The translations under genes were made by a program, and so were the position numbers. Below, in pieces: positions 11,364-24,031 of a DNA stretch of 64,000 nucleotides. The notes under the pieces are model-generated. The model did not search any database. It saw nothing but the letters and a program-made list of their open reading frames with translations, and was not told the origin of the DNA. The DNA lies in contig MU400569.1 in assembly GCA_022578965.1 (NCBI GenBank), positions 1 to 64,000 on the forward strand, read 5' to 3'. How positions within the stretch are numbered: position 1 is the first letter of the stretch; each line of letters opens with the position of its first letter. The stretch comes from Xylaria sp. FL1777 (taxonomy: Eukaryota; Ascomycota; Sordariomycetes; Xylariales; Xylariaceae).

Positions 11364-13614
11364 TCAGTCGTCGTGTCTAAATATGTAAACCTCTCCGAGC
11401 AGAGCTACTAAACCGATAGTCATGGCAACACTAATGATGGGAAGATTGACGCGAGCAAACTCGAGCCCGCGCACGCGGATATGCTTTCGGGCGAGGATGT
11501 CTCGCCAAAGCAGGCCAGCCAGCGACGCGCTAAAAGCAATACTGAAGGCGCCGTAGTTGACGCCCATGGCCATGGCGTATATTGCTGCCCATTTCGTCCT
11601 GTCTCCTAAGGGCTGATTGTTCATTGTGTGGATTGCTTCCCATGACTGTATGACCCGAGAAAGTAGGATAGTAGTACCAATATTGGTACCAGCGAACTAA
11701 AATCGTAATGGTGTTAGTTCATGCTCCTATGCTACGTATCATAGTGATAAGACTCACGTTGCATAAAATGACAGAAAGGAAGCCCATGCCACCAATAGCT
11801 CCGATTGTACCCGTTTTATTCACCCAATGATCCCACCCATACGCGAAAACAGGTACCCAGCCGTTAGTTACTAGGCCCTGTACAAGGATAAACATTTCAA
11901 ACGCAAAGGGTAATAGGGCGAACGGAAGATGATTCAAGACTGCAACAACTGTAGGGAAAGTGTCCTGGAGCCATCTGTATGCGTCTGTACTAACAGATAC
12001 GAGGGTAGGAGTGTCGTTGTTCTCTGGAGCCGCAAGTGAACGCCCAGAATTAGCGACAGTCGTATCCTTTGCAACCTCTCTCTTTTTTGCTTCTATCCCC
12101 TCTGTTGACTCCGTATCTGTGCGTTTTTGTGAAGAGGCAGACGTCCCTCCATGACAATTGTTTTCCTCTTCCCGGGGGAGAATCGGAGCATCTATTGACA
12201 GGCCTGGACGCGCGATAGACGACCGACTTGTACTTGAGCTGTCGGCTTTGCTATCGTCCGCATTCTTCTCATCCATAGAGCTGAGTGGACCACTTGCTTC
12301 GTCACGGCCGTTTCCGTTGCTTGTATCTTGCACCTCAGGCATAGCTACAAGTGATATAACGGGATTGTTAGCCTCGACTAGGATACCTGACTCTGCAGCT
12401 AATTGCCGTTTCCTTGTCTCTTCAGCTTCGGCAACTTGCCGTCTTCCATCGCGAGCGATCTTGCGTGTCTCTTCGCGGTGAATCCACCCCCAGACTAGAT
12501 CAAATGTAAGCATGACAGTTGCGGCTGGTAGTGTCACATAAAAGACACGAGTTTCCTGATCGCGGCTCGATTGAAATTCATTGAGGACGATAATAGTGAT
12601 GAGCGTGGCAGCCATAATGATTCCTCCAAATGCGGCACCAGCTTTATCGAGGAATGGGTTCATGATCTCTTCGAGAGATAAGAGCTGGCCAGCTTCATTA
12701 TTGGCAAGCTGCCTCTCTTCTTCCCCCGCAGCCCCCCGGCCGTATGGAATGTTTGGGTTCACTGGTTTTCTGGCCCTCGCCTCCTCATCCAACTCGTGCA
12801 TTTCAATCGAGCTCGGAATAAGAGACTCGTTGGCGAAAACGATATAGAGCAGGAACGGGAATAGGAAGATTGCAGTAATAACAACTGGAACAACCATATC
12901 TCGAGTATAATCAATGAATTTGATATTGAAGGCCCCAGCAAGTACTAGGTTGGTCGGATTAGAGGAAACCAAGATAGCCGAGGCGATGTTGGCGACAGCA
13001 AACTGAGTATGAATCCATGCCCGAGGATGAACAATATTGCTTGAGACCCGGGTCATGTATGCCAGGAACGCAGTACCAGATAAGATAATGGGGTCATTCC
13101 CGATAAAACTACCCAGGCCAAAGAAGAAGGCATAGAGATAAAAGAATAGGCGATGTCCGACTTTGCCCCCCAATTGAAGCACCTTGAATGCAAGATATCT
13201 AATAAGACCTGATGCGTCGATCGAGATCGCAATGTAAGCAAGTGAGAAAAAGAAGAGCAAGATATCATAGGGTACGATATTGTCTGAGCCGCCAATACCA
13301 CCCGCCACCTCTTTCCTTCCGATCGCCCCGACGGCCAACAAGAAGAGGTCTGCTATAAGCGGGCCAGTAACGAAGTTGATTGGAAAGCGAAACCATACAT
13401 GTGGCTTCGCCGGTCTCCTATCGCAATCATTTTCACCAGTCGAGCTAAGATCGGATTTTCTCCGGTCATAGTGCTGCCTTGCAGGTATCGCGCGCAAGTA
13501 GACTAAACCCTTTACTCCAGCCTTATACAGCACAAGAGGTACGGGAATGGGTATGTGAAACGGAAACAGCACGGTAACATCTAAGGCAGTAAGTAAATTG
13601 ATTGCGCCCGACAC
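11364..13614 (-). CDS. ArsB/CitMHS-type ion permease
   Basis: Exons 13614-11758 and 11696-11364 (intron 61 nt, donor GTGAGT) give 729 aa. The join restores CNFAGTNIGTTILLSRV, a signature of the arsenite/citrate/Na+-H+ (IT) transporter superfamily; the matching first-half motif is IGNDPIILSGTAFL followed by SSNPTNLVLAGAF. About 10-12 membrane segments fall in two halves, with a variable cytosolic loop of roughly 250 residues (about 270-530) rich in Ser, Asp and Glu. The family extrudes arsenite or moves carboxylates or sodium across the plasma or vacuolar membrane. There is no arsenate reductase or ArsH neighbour, so the substrate is open. The intron acceptor lies 14 nt before a sequence palindromic around GGTACC. 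Confidence 0.88.
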
Positions 13615-16563
13615 TTTATATGCTCCTTACTAGCTATGACAAACACAACGAGAGTGAGTATCGATCGCCAATCGTGTATTTTTGAAGTATCGAGATTGCC
13701 AATTTCATCTGCCAAGTCGGACATGATGAGGGAGAAAGAGAGAGAGAGAGAGGGAGAGGGAGTATCGTCAAGTCTCGATTTCCCGCAAGTCTCGGTGCCC
13801 TTAACGGAGCATGGCCGGGGGATGTCTTAGTTAGAAAATGCCGGGCCTCAATGGAGGGTTCATGAGAAGAGCCGCAACGGGAGCTGATATGTGAATGTGG
13901 TATGGGGCCTGCAGGCAGATCAGGCTGCAGAAGGCCTGATAAGGACTCTATTGGCTCGGAATCTTGGCGGCGAAAATCGTGCCAACCAACTGAACATGCG
14001 ACACTAAAACACGTGTGCGATGGTTCTTTTTGTCTGGGTGACGCTTATGCAGATGTCGATGCCCAGGGAGACCTGCTAAGACCCTACTAAGCTCACCCGT
14101 GCTGTGTAAAATGGCTTGCTGAAACGAAGTAAACTCGACGAGGTGGCGGCGGAGATGGAGGAAATACAGGAAACAGCCTGAGCTGTGAAAACCCAATGCA
14201 GTATAGGAGGGTTGGCTTGTGGCCATGCAAATGCAGAACAGCAGATGGAGCGTAGCGCATTCGGACGCATTGTAACCGTGGTGTGGAGGTGGAATACACG
14301 TAGTATAGATGGTGTGGATAGGACTTGCAGCAGGATACGGCAATCTTTGCCAGTCGAGGGATGACTGCAAGTTGTTTCTCTCGGGCGTCCTGGCTTACAT
14401 ACGGTAGGCCAAGTTACACTACTGTACAATCCATCGCTTTGGGCTGGTCACTGATTCGACAGCGTCGTCGATGGCGGTGGCTGTGCCTGCGATGGCGGTG
14501 AAGGCGCTATGAAAATCATTGGATGCCATTGGATGTCAATTGGGCAAAGGGTTAGCCGTCTGCCCAACCCCGCAGGCTTCGAGAAGGCAAAGAGAAACAC
14601 TTGAACCAAGGGAAGATCAAATGCATTACCTAATGTCAAAAGTAAGTACATATACTACTTATGCGTAAGGGTTGGTAGGACTGCGCTAGGCAAAGCGCCC
14701 TATGGATATTGCATTCTGCCCTATGATGAGAATACCTTACATACCTACCTACCCTAAGTATGTACGTAATATGTACATGGGCACTGTAAGTATAACATTC
14801 TCTTAGGTGTAAACTTACGCAGTATACAAACCTGCGGTTTGTTTGTACAAGGTAAGCAGAGGCCCGTCTTACCGTGATTCTCACCAGTTTCCATCTGGTG
14901 ATCGCTGATCAGTTGACGATGAGCCGTCTGTGGCCAATGAATCAATCAATGAAATGTACCTACTATAATAACCATAAGGTATCGTACCTTATTCAATTAG
15001 AATTATTTGATTTCATCCCTCAAGCAGTGTCTCAGGTAGCACTGCCTCACCATGACGTTGTTGCCGTGTCGTATAAGCAAGTGTCTGGAATACGTTCTGG
15101 CTCTTTTTGCTCACAGCTGCCCTAAGTAGCCTTCGGTCAGTAGGGCTAGCTAGTGTATTACGTGGAAGTTTAATTAGCCTGGCTTGCCGAGGTTTGAGAG
15201 ATCATATCACTTTTCATTGGCTCGGTTGACCGTCGCCCCATTTTCTTGTTATGCTGTACATATGTACTACTAACAGAGTTGATCTTACATAGTTAGACAT
15301 GCCAATCCGTCTTTAGAACTTGCCTTTAATTGCGGTTAAAACCACGCAAACAGGCTAACGTGTCATACAAGGATTAAATCAGAGCTTATAAAGAGATGAT
15401 TGACAAGATCAATTATATGTAGTCTACCAAAGACCTACCTACGTGTATCATTCTAGGCTTGGATTCGCTTCAATGCCTCTGAGAACGTATAACTGTATAT
15501 GTACCTAGGTAGGTAAGTACTAAGTACTAACCACTTCAAGTTCCGTACACTATGTACCTCCTCGATCATTCCCCAAAACCCCAGAGGCAACGCTAGTGCA
15601 TGCGATGAAGCGGAGAATACGCGCTTGGCTCTTTCGGGGAGGGGGGAATGGCGGGGACGCCCGACAACTCGGGCAACACTGGGGATTCTTCACTAAGACG
15701 GGACCGTACAGTTAACTAAGTACCTAGGTATGTACCTACATAGATAGATTGATATTAGCTAACCGTGCCTCTAGTGTACATAGCATAGGTAGGTATGTAG
15801 GTTTTGGTTATTGGTTACCGGGGCCAGGCAACTGCTTATTGTCGTTCGTCATTATTATTACTGCCTCTTACAAGATCGACTCTCTTGCTTCCAGTGGCTG
15901 CAGAAACAGCGCCTCAATCCTTCATCATCTCGATCACCCTACGTACTGCGTAGAGCGAGACCTGGCCCGTGCTTTTGACAAATCGAAATACCCATACTAT
16001 CTGTATCTTACGTTCGTGTACAATAATACACATCCATGATACTATGGCACGAGGGACTTGGCGTGGTGCGGCTGGGTTATCTACACTACAGCACCTAGTC
16101 TACATAGGTCATAACGACTTGCCTTCCCAGCTCATAGGACCCGTGATCTGACTGTAGCCTCACTATCGTCATCATCACCTATCTAGGCCTCCCCTTTTCT
16201 CCCGGACTTCTCTGTTCTCTATTTTATGGCTTCCTATTCCCCGGAAGTGAAGCTGCCAATGCTCACTGTTGCCGTTCACTTTGTTCGGATATACACCCTT
16301 CGAGATTGGTCTTCTATCAGTGAAAGCTCACATCCGAGAGTTCTGTTTCATGAAGCACACGCTCTCTCTCCCACGTAGATTCAATTGGCGGCCGCCGCTA
16401 GAAGTCTCGCCATATCTACACACACATATATACGCCTGAATCTAAGCCTCCCGCTCCGCAATCGTGCTTCTACAGATCTGACTCGCATCATATCGTCAAC
16501 CAAAGGCACTCTTCGGTCTGCCTAGCCCCATCACCGTCTCTCACAGTCGTATCCTCCGCCTAT
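13615..16563. other. Long intergenic region without recognised gene
   Basis: About 2.9 kb. It contains a GA-rich microsatellite at 13729-13761, TACCTAGGTA motifs near 14740-14765, 15500-15530 and 15719-15802, and several short open frames (for example 13948-14370 minus, 15749-16039 plus) with no family features or intron logic. It probably contains the promoters and long 5' UTRs of the flanking divergent genes. Confidence 0.5.
13729..13761. repeat. GA-rich microsatellite
   Basis: A run of GAGA units interrupted by GGGA, about 33 nt, 115 nt upstream of the permease start codon on the opposite strand. Polypurine tracts of this kind are frequent in fungal promoters. Confidence 0.8.
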
Positions 16564-18921
16564 ATGCCCCCTTTCATAACTACTCCACCACTGCTTCCCC
16601 TTATTGGCCGAGATGCTATTGTCAACGCTTCCAACACCACCATTCCAGAACCTGTGATCCAAGTCGTATGCGCTTGGCCTGTCTCCGGGCAGTATGGTTT
16701 CGGAACAAGACTACTGTAAGCCCATAACACGCACTACCGTCGTCGAAACACCTTCTAACGCGATCGACGTTCCAGCTACTATATCTTAGTAGCAACTTGT
16801 GTATTAGCCCGGAGGACGGAATGGCTTAGAAATGCCTGTCTCGCAGCTGCCCTGCTGCTACCAGCCGTGGCCGCTATTCATGCTGTAGTATTGGCCGTAG
16901 TGCAGTAAGTCACTCAAAATCCTTCCTATGTCTTTCTTTTTTTCTTTCTTTCTTTTCCTCGTCGTTCGAATCACCGTCGACTGGGTTTCCTCTTAGAAGA
17001 CCCCTTTGCCTTGGAAACTTGGCACAATGCCCACAATTCATTTCAGTTCATTCGCTGATCGATGTTGTAGTGTAGATAGTAAGTCCTAGCGTTGAGTGAA
17101 CTCATTTTGTACTTCCTAACACTTGTGTCTATAGCCGCGGTTGATATGGATATCTATGGGGCCTTCCAGATCTGTTCCATAGGTATATTGGCAGCACCAA
17201 TCACAGTATACAACTCCAAGACTTACTTCAATGATCCCGGGCGAAACATCATTTTCTTATGGACGGGCCTGCTCCTTGCTGGTAAGCAATGACAAAGCTA
17301 AGCCATGAAAGAATACTTCTAATGAGATATAGGAATGCTGAGTTTGACTGTCGAATTCTTCCGTACCGAAACTCAAGCTTGTCCTTTTGATGCTATGGGA
17401 GCACCGATCGACCTCTCCATCCTGACAGCAAGTTGTAATCCTAACTGTGTATATGGCCCGAATGGCCCATACTCTCCGATTCGTCGGGACTCCACCAATG
17501 AACCAGCCGTTATTCCCGTGCCTCAGAGGCTTACTTTCAGCGCAGTCACACTTCTTGCTGCCGGTAGTTCCATACCTCCAGTCCTTACCTTAGTATGTTT
17601 AGCTTCCCTAGTCATCGTTCATCGAGGAGTCCTCTTCCTATATGCATCCTTCTAATAATTCCCCCTTTCCTAATTCAGCTCTAACCGTTGTATTTCTACG
17701 TAGATCTTTACTTGGGAGAAAATCCTAGAAATTAACTGGAAGCGAAAGTTTGCTCAAGAAGAGATGAGAAGCAATGATCCCATTGAAGGGACAAATGGTG
17801 CTACCCCCAAAATGATATCTTTTATCAACGGAGCTATCCGAAACTTTTTAAGCAGCATACAGATACCCGTTTTCAGCATTATTGTTGTCGTCTTCCTCAT
17901 TCTTGGCGAACTAAACTTCTATAGCGACCAAGTCTCCTATCAAACAGAACCAATTAGTAGCGTAGGACAATGGTCAAATCTGGTTGCTACTGCGCTCGTT
18001 GTTCTTGGCTCGTTGTTTTATGTAAAAAATCAACCCGTTGTTAACGAAAAGGAGCTTGTGGGTTCCAACCACTCCCACAGCTCAAGAAGTCCTAGGGAAC
18101 GCCTGTCCATGCAGCACGATAGAGATCGGGAGAGTATACACAGCAGTAGTCCAGGGAGAGCATCTCCAATGATTATCACCCAGTCAATGCATGCCGGTAA
18201 TATTCATCGCGACCTCACGGGTGCCCAGTCTGATGAACGGATGGGTGAAACTCGTGAACTAGAAACCGTCACTACGAACACTACCTACGGTCCAGTACCC
18301 CTATCAATATCAAACAAGCATAGGAATAAGGTAGCTACTTTGCTGAACCAGTTCGGCGAGTACCTTGGGACACCAGCGCCAGATCGTTATGACAACTCAG
18401 TGTTTCAAGAGGGCAAGGCAGAATTCCCTGAGGTCCCGGGCGAAGCTGGGCGCGTTGCCGGTTTCGAAGAAATCAGAGATTGGTACAGAAGCAGTCATCA
18501 ACAGGAGTACGACGGAAGCATGATTCCTGAACTATCTAGAGTTCATAGCTTCTCTTCCATCCGTAACTCCGAAGGCGGGTCTGCAGACCGTAATACGTCG
18601 CCATCGCGGCCGCCCCGGTCGCCGTCTCGCTCAAGGACAACGCCGGTTGAGCAGAATGAATATTCGTCGTCAGAGCTTAATAGGATAACAACATCACCAG
18701 TGCCAAATTTGGCCAGGAGGACAAGACGGGATACACTTGAGGTACCTAACCGCCCGAGACCGGTACATATTCGTCCTAGGAACAGCTCGTCGTCTTCTGC
18801 ACAGTCCCCAGCGATGATTCTCAACGCAGAAGGCTCACCCAAGATTGTAGTCTCAGCTGAGCCAGAAGATGCATCACCAACTACATCAGCCGCACACGCT
18901 TCACCATTCGCACCTCCTTGA
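16564..18921 (+). CDS. Polytopic fungal membrane protein with long Ser-rich tail, unknown
   Basis: Six exons: 16564-16715, 16776-16904, 17071-17078, 17135-17281, 17333-17592 and 17704-18921, giving 637 aa in constant phase. The N-terminus has N-glycosylation sites (NAS, NTT) and looks extracellular. About seven hydrophobic segments lie in the first 350 residues, with the conserved-looking stretch HVDTAVDMDIYGAFQIC and a Cys-bearing loop (SCNPNCVYGPNGPY). The last 290 residues are polar, Ser/Arg/Pro-rich and cytosolic. The topology is receptor-like, but I do not recognise a named family. Exon 3 is only 8 nt in this model; an alternative acceptor at 17046 would make it 32 nt and add 8 residues. 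Confidence 0.75.
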
Positions 18922-19681
18922 GTCATCAATTTGTCGTGTTGAGCATGAGACAGCGCATCACTATCAACGGTTCGTCTCGACCATTCTCTTCACACTTAAC
19001 TCAACTGAATTTGAGGAAACCCCGGGGGCGTGGGCCTTAACATCTAGCCAGCTTGTCTTCCAGTTTGCGCCAGAAGATTATATCATTTATGATGAATCTA
19101 CGAGCATACGTTGATGCTGCTTTATGGCCTGTATCTAGGGTTCAGCGCATCCCTTTATCGTTCGACTTGCTTTCAATTTCCCCAACACGTATAATCACGA
19201 TTAACGATGGGAGAATTCTAAAACGTCGTACGGTAACCCGAAACGAACCCAAGATGAAGCAGGGCAAGGCTTACGAATAAGGTGAATACACAGGGTCAAA
19301 CCGGTGCTTATACCTACTTTCTAGTTTCCTCGTTGCCAGCAAATGAATAGGCATATGTTGCGAGGTACGTGTTCCAATATATAGTCGCGTCTTTGAATCG
19401 GAAAACAAAGCATTATGGTAGATACCCAGAACTGAACGTCATGGTTATGCGAGGACTTTGGTGTATTACTATGTTTATTCGGGGCGGCGCATTCTAGATA
19501 TAGTGTAGAACTAGGCCGGTAGTCTAGGAGGAAACGGGGTAAGGGATACAGGTAACCTTAGAAGGCGTCAAAAGGCATAGATAAATATCAAAATACGTAT
19601 TTGTTAGAAAGGACGAGCATATTTCACTATATTAGGACATGAGGATTCGGTCTTATTCGAAGGGTTGCTCATCTCTCTTGA
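18922..19681. other. Intergenic, 3' flanks of convergent genes
   Basis: About 0.76 kb between the membrane protein and the PEX11-family gene. Short frames at 18869-19114 and 19053-19280 show no family features. Confidence 0.5.
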
Positions 19682-20984
19682 TTATTTCCTACTACTAGCG
19701 ACCTCCCGTCCACATCTCTCCCAGATATCCATACTCGTCAACACAGTCGTAACGAACATAGCCAACCCAACCGTGCCGGTACTAACTGGGACCCAGCCTA
19801 CCACACTCCCAGGCAACGTGATATCGAGAGCGTCAGAAACAACCCGACGGCCAAGGCCAGAGATCTTGGACTGTATCTCCCGCCTCTTGGCCAGCTGGTC
19901 AACCTGTGCCTCCTTTCCGCCCTTTTCCCCGCCGGTCTTCTCGTCCTCCCCATCGGCTCCGACCACGCTGTCCTCTCCCTTCTCACTCGCACCATCGCCC
20001 TCCTTAGAATCAACGTCCCCATGCCCCACAGACACAGGCGCAGGCGCATAAGGCACAAGCACATCAGCAATGCGCACCAAGCCAGCCAAGACGCCACACA
20101 CAAGCGTGAAAAGCCAGAACCGCTGTCCCTCGACCGCAATCCGGGCCTCCAGTTCCGGCCCCCACACAGCGAAGCCCGGGATCCGCTGCGCGTCGGCGAT
20201 GGTCGACGCCTCGAGGAGGAGATACATGCCGTTGAAGGTGCGGCCGAAGACGTCGATCCAGACGGCTGTGTTGCCGAAGCGGGACGACGTCGACGGGGCA
20301 GAAGAAGAAGAAGAAGAAGAAGAAGAAGAACTGGTAGTAGGGGGAGGGGGAGGGAGGGGCCCATGCGAGAGGGACGCGTACAGCTTCTGCGCGGCGAGGA
20401 ACGACTCCAGGAACCGGAAGAGCCGGAAATAGCGCCGCGCGAGGGCGAGCTGGCCGCGCAGGGCCACGAGCGCGGCGTGTGTTGTCGCTCGCGCGTCCGC
20501 GGCCCCGGCGCTACCGGGGGCTAGAATGGCGAGGGCCGCGAGCAGACATTCGAAGGGGAGCGTGTAGGAGGAGAGGATCTGCGCTGTGGATTGGAAGAGG
20601 CGGAATGTCCTTTCCAGTCCGGCTTTTTGGCAGGGAGCTATTAGTGGAAGGACTTCAATTGGTTTGGTTGGGATACAATTGTTAGAACACCGAATAGAGT
20701 GGTTGCTTGAATACTAGGTTGATTTCCCCCCCCTCCTCACTAGGGGGGGAAACGAAGGGAATAGAACGAGGAGTAAGAATTAAGAAAAGGAAATAAACGA
20801 CCTCATGAATCAAAATTATAAGAGAAATAGAACGAACTTCGTTTTACTCATAGTTATTCAATGCCCATCTGAACTCCAAGTATATAGTGATAAGGAAGGA
20901 GGATATTTTAGGACAAATGAATTGAGCTCGATTCATACCTGCGTCGGTCGTGAATCTCACGAATTGCTCAAATGTATGAGACAT
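19682..20984 (-). CDS. PEX11-family peroxisome proliferation protein
   Basis: Exons 20984-20939 and 20622-19682 give 328 aa. The short first exon encodes MSHTFEQFVRFTTDA, and the join gives TTDAAGLERTFRLFQ, the typical PEX11 opening; the intron is 316 nt, long for this genome. The domain follows: LSSYTLPFECLL, LALARRYFRLFRFLESF, then FGNTAVWIDVFGRTFNGMYLLLEA. A poly-Ser/Thr/Pro insertion sits near residue 120 (encoded by ten TTC units, 20301-20330) and an acidic Gly/Lys/Glu linker near 225-270. The C-terminus has a further hydrophobic helix (TGTVGLAMFVTTVL). PEX11 proteins elongate and divide peroxisomes by inserting amphipathic helices. The first exon is inferred from the splice fit. Confidence 0.85.
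20301..20330. repeat. (GAA)10 trinucleotide repeat
   Basis: A perfect 30-nt run inside the PEX11-family exon. On the coding strand it is read as serine codons. It is a likely site of length polymorphism. Confidence 0.9.
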
Positions 20985-21902
20985 CGTGTCGGCGTGAGCG
21001 TCGTGCCGTTATCGCTGACCGTACCGTACACCGATATACCCAATGCAGAGCTGGCGATAATAAAATCCAAGATATTGCCCGACGAAATTAGAGGCTGTGG
21101 ATAGCCTAGAACGCACCAAAGGTCCAAATTCCGAGCGAAAAACAGGTAATGTAAAAGCTAGCAGAAGATTTCACAAAAGCTATATGCGTGTATATCAAAT
21201 ATACGTAGATATAAATAGATTGGCCATTTACCAAGGTAGAATGCCGGCAGAGTTCAATTGCGACGGTCCGGTAGTTCTAATTTGGAGTTTTGGTGGGAAT
21301 ATAGTATAGCATACCTAGACAAAAATTCGGTTGTTGTCCGGTTCAAAGACGCGATGAGTGGGGTTTCTTAGCCTCCGAGCCGAGCGGAGACGAAGTCGAG
21401 CTGTCGATAGTTTAGTACTTATGCGTAGGTAATGCCGGTAAACTATTAGGTGTGTATATCCCTGCGTCTCTATATATCGGAAAGGGTGAGCCTCTGTAGA
21501 CATCAGGGTCTCGTTGATGATAATAGGGAATATGAAAGGGCATCTAATGGTGGCGCATTAGTGCTTATCTTTGATCTATTAAGCGAGCCTAAGATATTTC
21601 CAGAACGATTATGAGTTGCATACGATATTATGAGATAGAATTCGATCCATCATCTCTCGAGATCTCATCATCTCTCGAGATCTTGCTTGCATATTGGATT
21701 GCGAAAGAGGTTTAGGCTATACATACGGTCTAGGGTGGTTCGACTATCGCGACGAATTAGGAACACACATGCTTAGAAAATGTCTTGTTGGTGAATATAT
21801 ACATAGTGACGGATAGGGAAGGCAAAGTGTACAAGGCGTATTATACCTTCTAAACCCCATCTCCGCGCCAGTTATTTTACTGTTTAGGTGATCTAAAGCT
21901 GT
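20985..21902. other. Intergenic between PEX11 and NUO51 genes
   Basis: About 0.9 kb. It contains a perfect 18-bp duplication at 21648-21683 and otherwise no recognised feature. Confidence 0.5.
21648..21683. repeat. Perfect 18-bp direct duplication
   Basis: Two adjacent identical units, 21648-21665 and 21666-21683, each containing the palindrome TCTCGAGA. The array lies in the 3' flank of the NUO51 gene. Confidence 0.9.
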
Positions 21903-23536
21903 CTATTGGCCAGGTGAGATCAATTTGCCCTCCGCCCGCGCACCACGCTCCCATCCACCAGCATATGGTTGACCACCGTTCTCAGCAGCAAACTTCTGCA
22001 TTCTCGCCTCTAATTCGGGTCTAAAGTGTCGTATCAACCCCTGAATAGGCCAAGCAAAGGCTTCGCCGAGAGCTGCACTGACATTAGTATAACGCAACAG
22101 TATGTACGCTTAGGGATGAATCATCACGTACCGCAGATGGTGTGACCTTCAACTTGTTTTGTGAGTTCCTGTAACATGTCAATCTCCCTTGGACGGCCCT
22201 GGCCTTTCTCAAATCGGCTCATGATCTGCTCCGTCCACTTGCTACCTTCACGGCACGGTGTACATTGACCGCAAGATTCATGGCGATAAAAGTGAGATAA
22301 CCGGGAGATGGCCCGAACGACATCAGCGCTCTTATCGAGAACGATAACAGCCGCAGTACCCAAACCGGACTGGCTATCCTTTAATGCGTCGAAATCCATC
22401 AACTGGTCGTCGCAGACATGTTTCGGCAGGATAGGTGTCGAGGATCCGCCAGGGATGATGGCAAGAAGGTTGTCCCAGCCGCCCTTGACGCCACCGCAGT
22501 GTTTTTCAATGAGCTCTCGCAGGGGGATACTCATTTCCTCTTCAACGGTAGCCGGGTTGTTTACGGCACCAGAGATACCGAAGAGTTTTGTTCCTTGGTT
22601 ACGCTCCCGACCGAAACCAGCGAACCAGCTCCCTCCTCTTCTGCAAATCGTGGGAGCAACGGCAACAGTCTCGACATTGGCTACGGTTGAGGGGCAACCG
22701 AACAGACCGACGGCAGCAGGAAATGGAGGCTTAAGACGGGGCTTGCCAGGCTTGCCTTCGAGAGATTCAATCAAGGACGTTTCCTCGCCACATACGTAGG
22801 CGCCGGCACCGCGGTGAAGATAGACATCGAAATCGTAGCCCGAGCCGCAGGCATTCTTTCCGATTAATCCGTCGGCGTAGGCCTCGTTAATGGCATGTTG
22901 GAGAACAGCAGCTTCGTGGATGAATTCTCCACGGATGTAGATGTAGGCGGCGGTGGCGTTCATGGCCCGGCCGGCAACGAGACAGCCTTCGATCAGCTTG
23001 TGAGGATCCTTTCGCATGATTTCTCGGTCCTTGCATGTTCCCGGCTCGCCCTCGTCAGCGTTGACCACAAGATACCTCGGTTTCGTGTCCTTGTCCCAGT
23101 CCTTGAAGTTCATGAACGACTAGTATGGCACCCTCATCAGTATGTTGTTTCTCTCATGGCGATAATAGAGAGAGGGAACACGAACCCATTTGAGACCGGA
23201 GGGAAAGCCAGCTCCTCCTCTGCCTCTTAGACCGGAAGCCTTGACCTCGCTAATGATCCAGTCGTGGCCCTTCAGTATAATCTCCTTCGTCTTATGCCAG
23301 TCCCCCATCTTCTTGGCGGACTTGAGGTCGGGAGGAAAGCGGCCGTAGAGGTTCTGGAAGATGCGGTCCTGGTCGCGAAGGCCGCCATAGGTGCGTTTCG
23401 GCGAGCCCTCTTGCACTGTCGCGAAAGTCCGAGACTGTGAGCCGGCGGGGAGGGCGGCGCGCGTCAGGGCCTTCACAGAGGCTGCCGACGGCGTGGTAGT
23501 CCTGGACAGCATGGCGGAGGTGGGTGTGGCGCTCAA
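21903..23536 (-). CDS. nuo51: NADH:ubiquinone oxidoreductase 51 kDa subunit (complex I, NDUFV1)
   Basis: Exons 23536-23186, 23119-22132 and 22072-21903 give 502 aa, the usual family length. The joins restore [16 protein letters not shown] and [15 protein letters not shown], both family sequence. From the N-terminus: a Ser/Thr/Arg-rich mitochondrial presequence; the NADH-binding glycine loop [13 protein letters not shown]; the FMN-binding [14 protein letters not shown]; the [14 protein letters not shown] segment; and the 4Fe-4S ligand motif [11 protein letters not shown] with a later Cys in HTIC. The protein takes electrons from NADH onto FMN in the matrix arm of complex I. The first intron uses an uncommon GTTCGT donor. 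It is divergent from the dynactin p27 gene with about 0.5 kb between them. Confidence 0.97.
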
Positions 23537-24031
23537 TTGAGCAGGGAGAGGGGAGAGTCCAGTGGCGATAGAAGTGTTGTAGGGGATTTGGACGACGTCG
23601 TCGAGTCAATGAGGCACTTGAAATCGAAGGCTCCCGAATAGCTGCACCATTATTGGTCCAGAGGCGCTACAAGTGGAGACCTGAGGCAAGAAGAGCTTGG
23701 GCCACTCACACTGCCTCTCGTCCTATCGACCTATCATTACGGCTTAATTACTTATCAATCGCTAGTGCGTTCTAAACCACGCCTAGGTACCTAGATTAAT
23801 ACCTAACCCGATGCCTAGCCCGATACCTAAGCTTATTTCCATTGCCGAGTGTTCATTGAAAGTACATGCTTCATCTTCATGATCCGATGGATGGTTGGTA
23901 ACATTGTCAACAAGGGAGATAGGTAGCTATCAAAATTTCGACGACAAGGTCGAGAACCGAGGTAGCCATGAACACGTCGTCTCCCTTGAATTAACCATAC
24001 TCCTCCACCTACGGACTCAACACAATGTATC
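23537..24031. promoter_or_regulatory. Shared divergent promoter of nuo51 and dynactin p27
   Basis: 495 nt separate two start codons that point away from each other, so this stretch must carry both promoters. TACCTAGGTA-type words lie at about 23785-23830. No canonical TATA box stands out. Confidence 0.5.

Noticed and set aside
13948..14429. Overlapping minus-strand frames of 68-140 codons
   Set aside because: Three frames open over the same DNA, low-complexity translations and no family features.
22308..22799. 163-codon plus-strand frame
   Set aside because: Exact antisense of the nuo51 exon, which has all complex I motifs.
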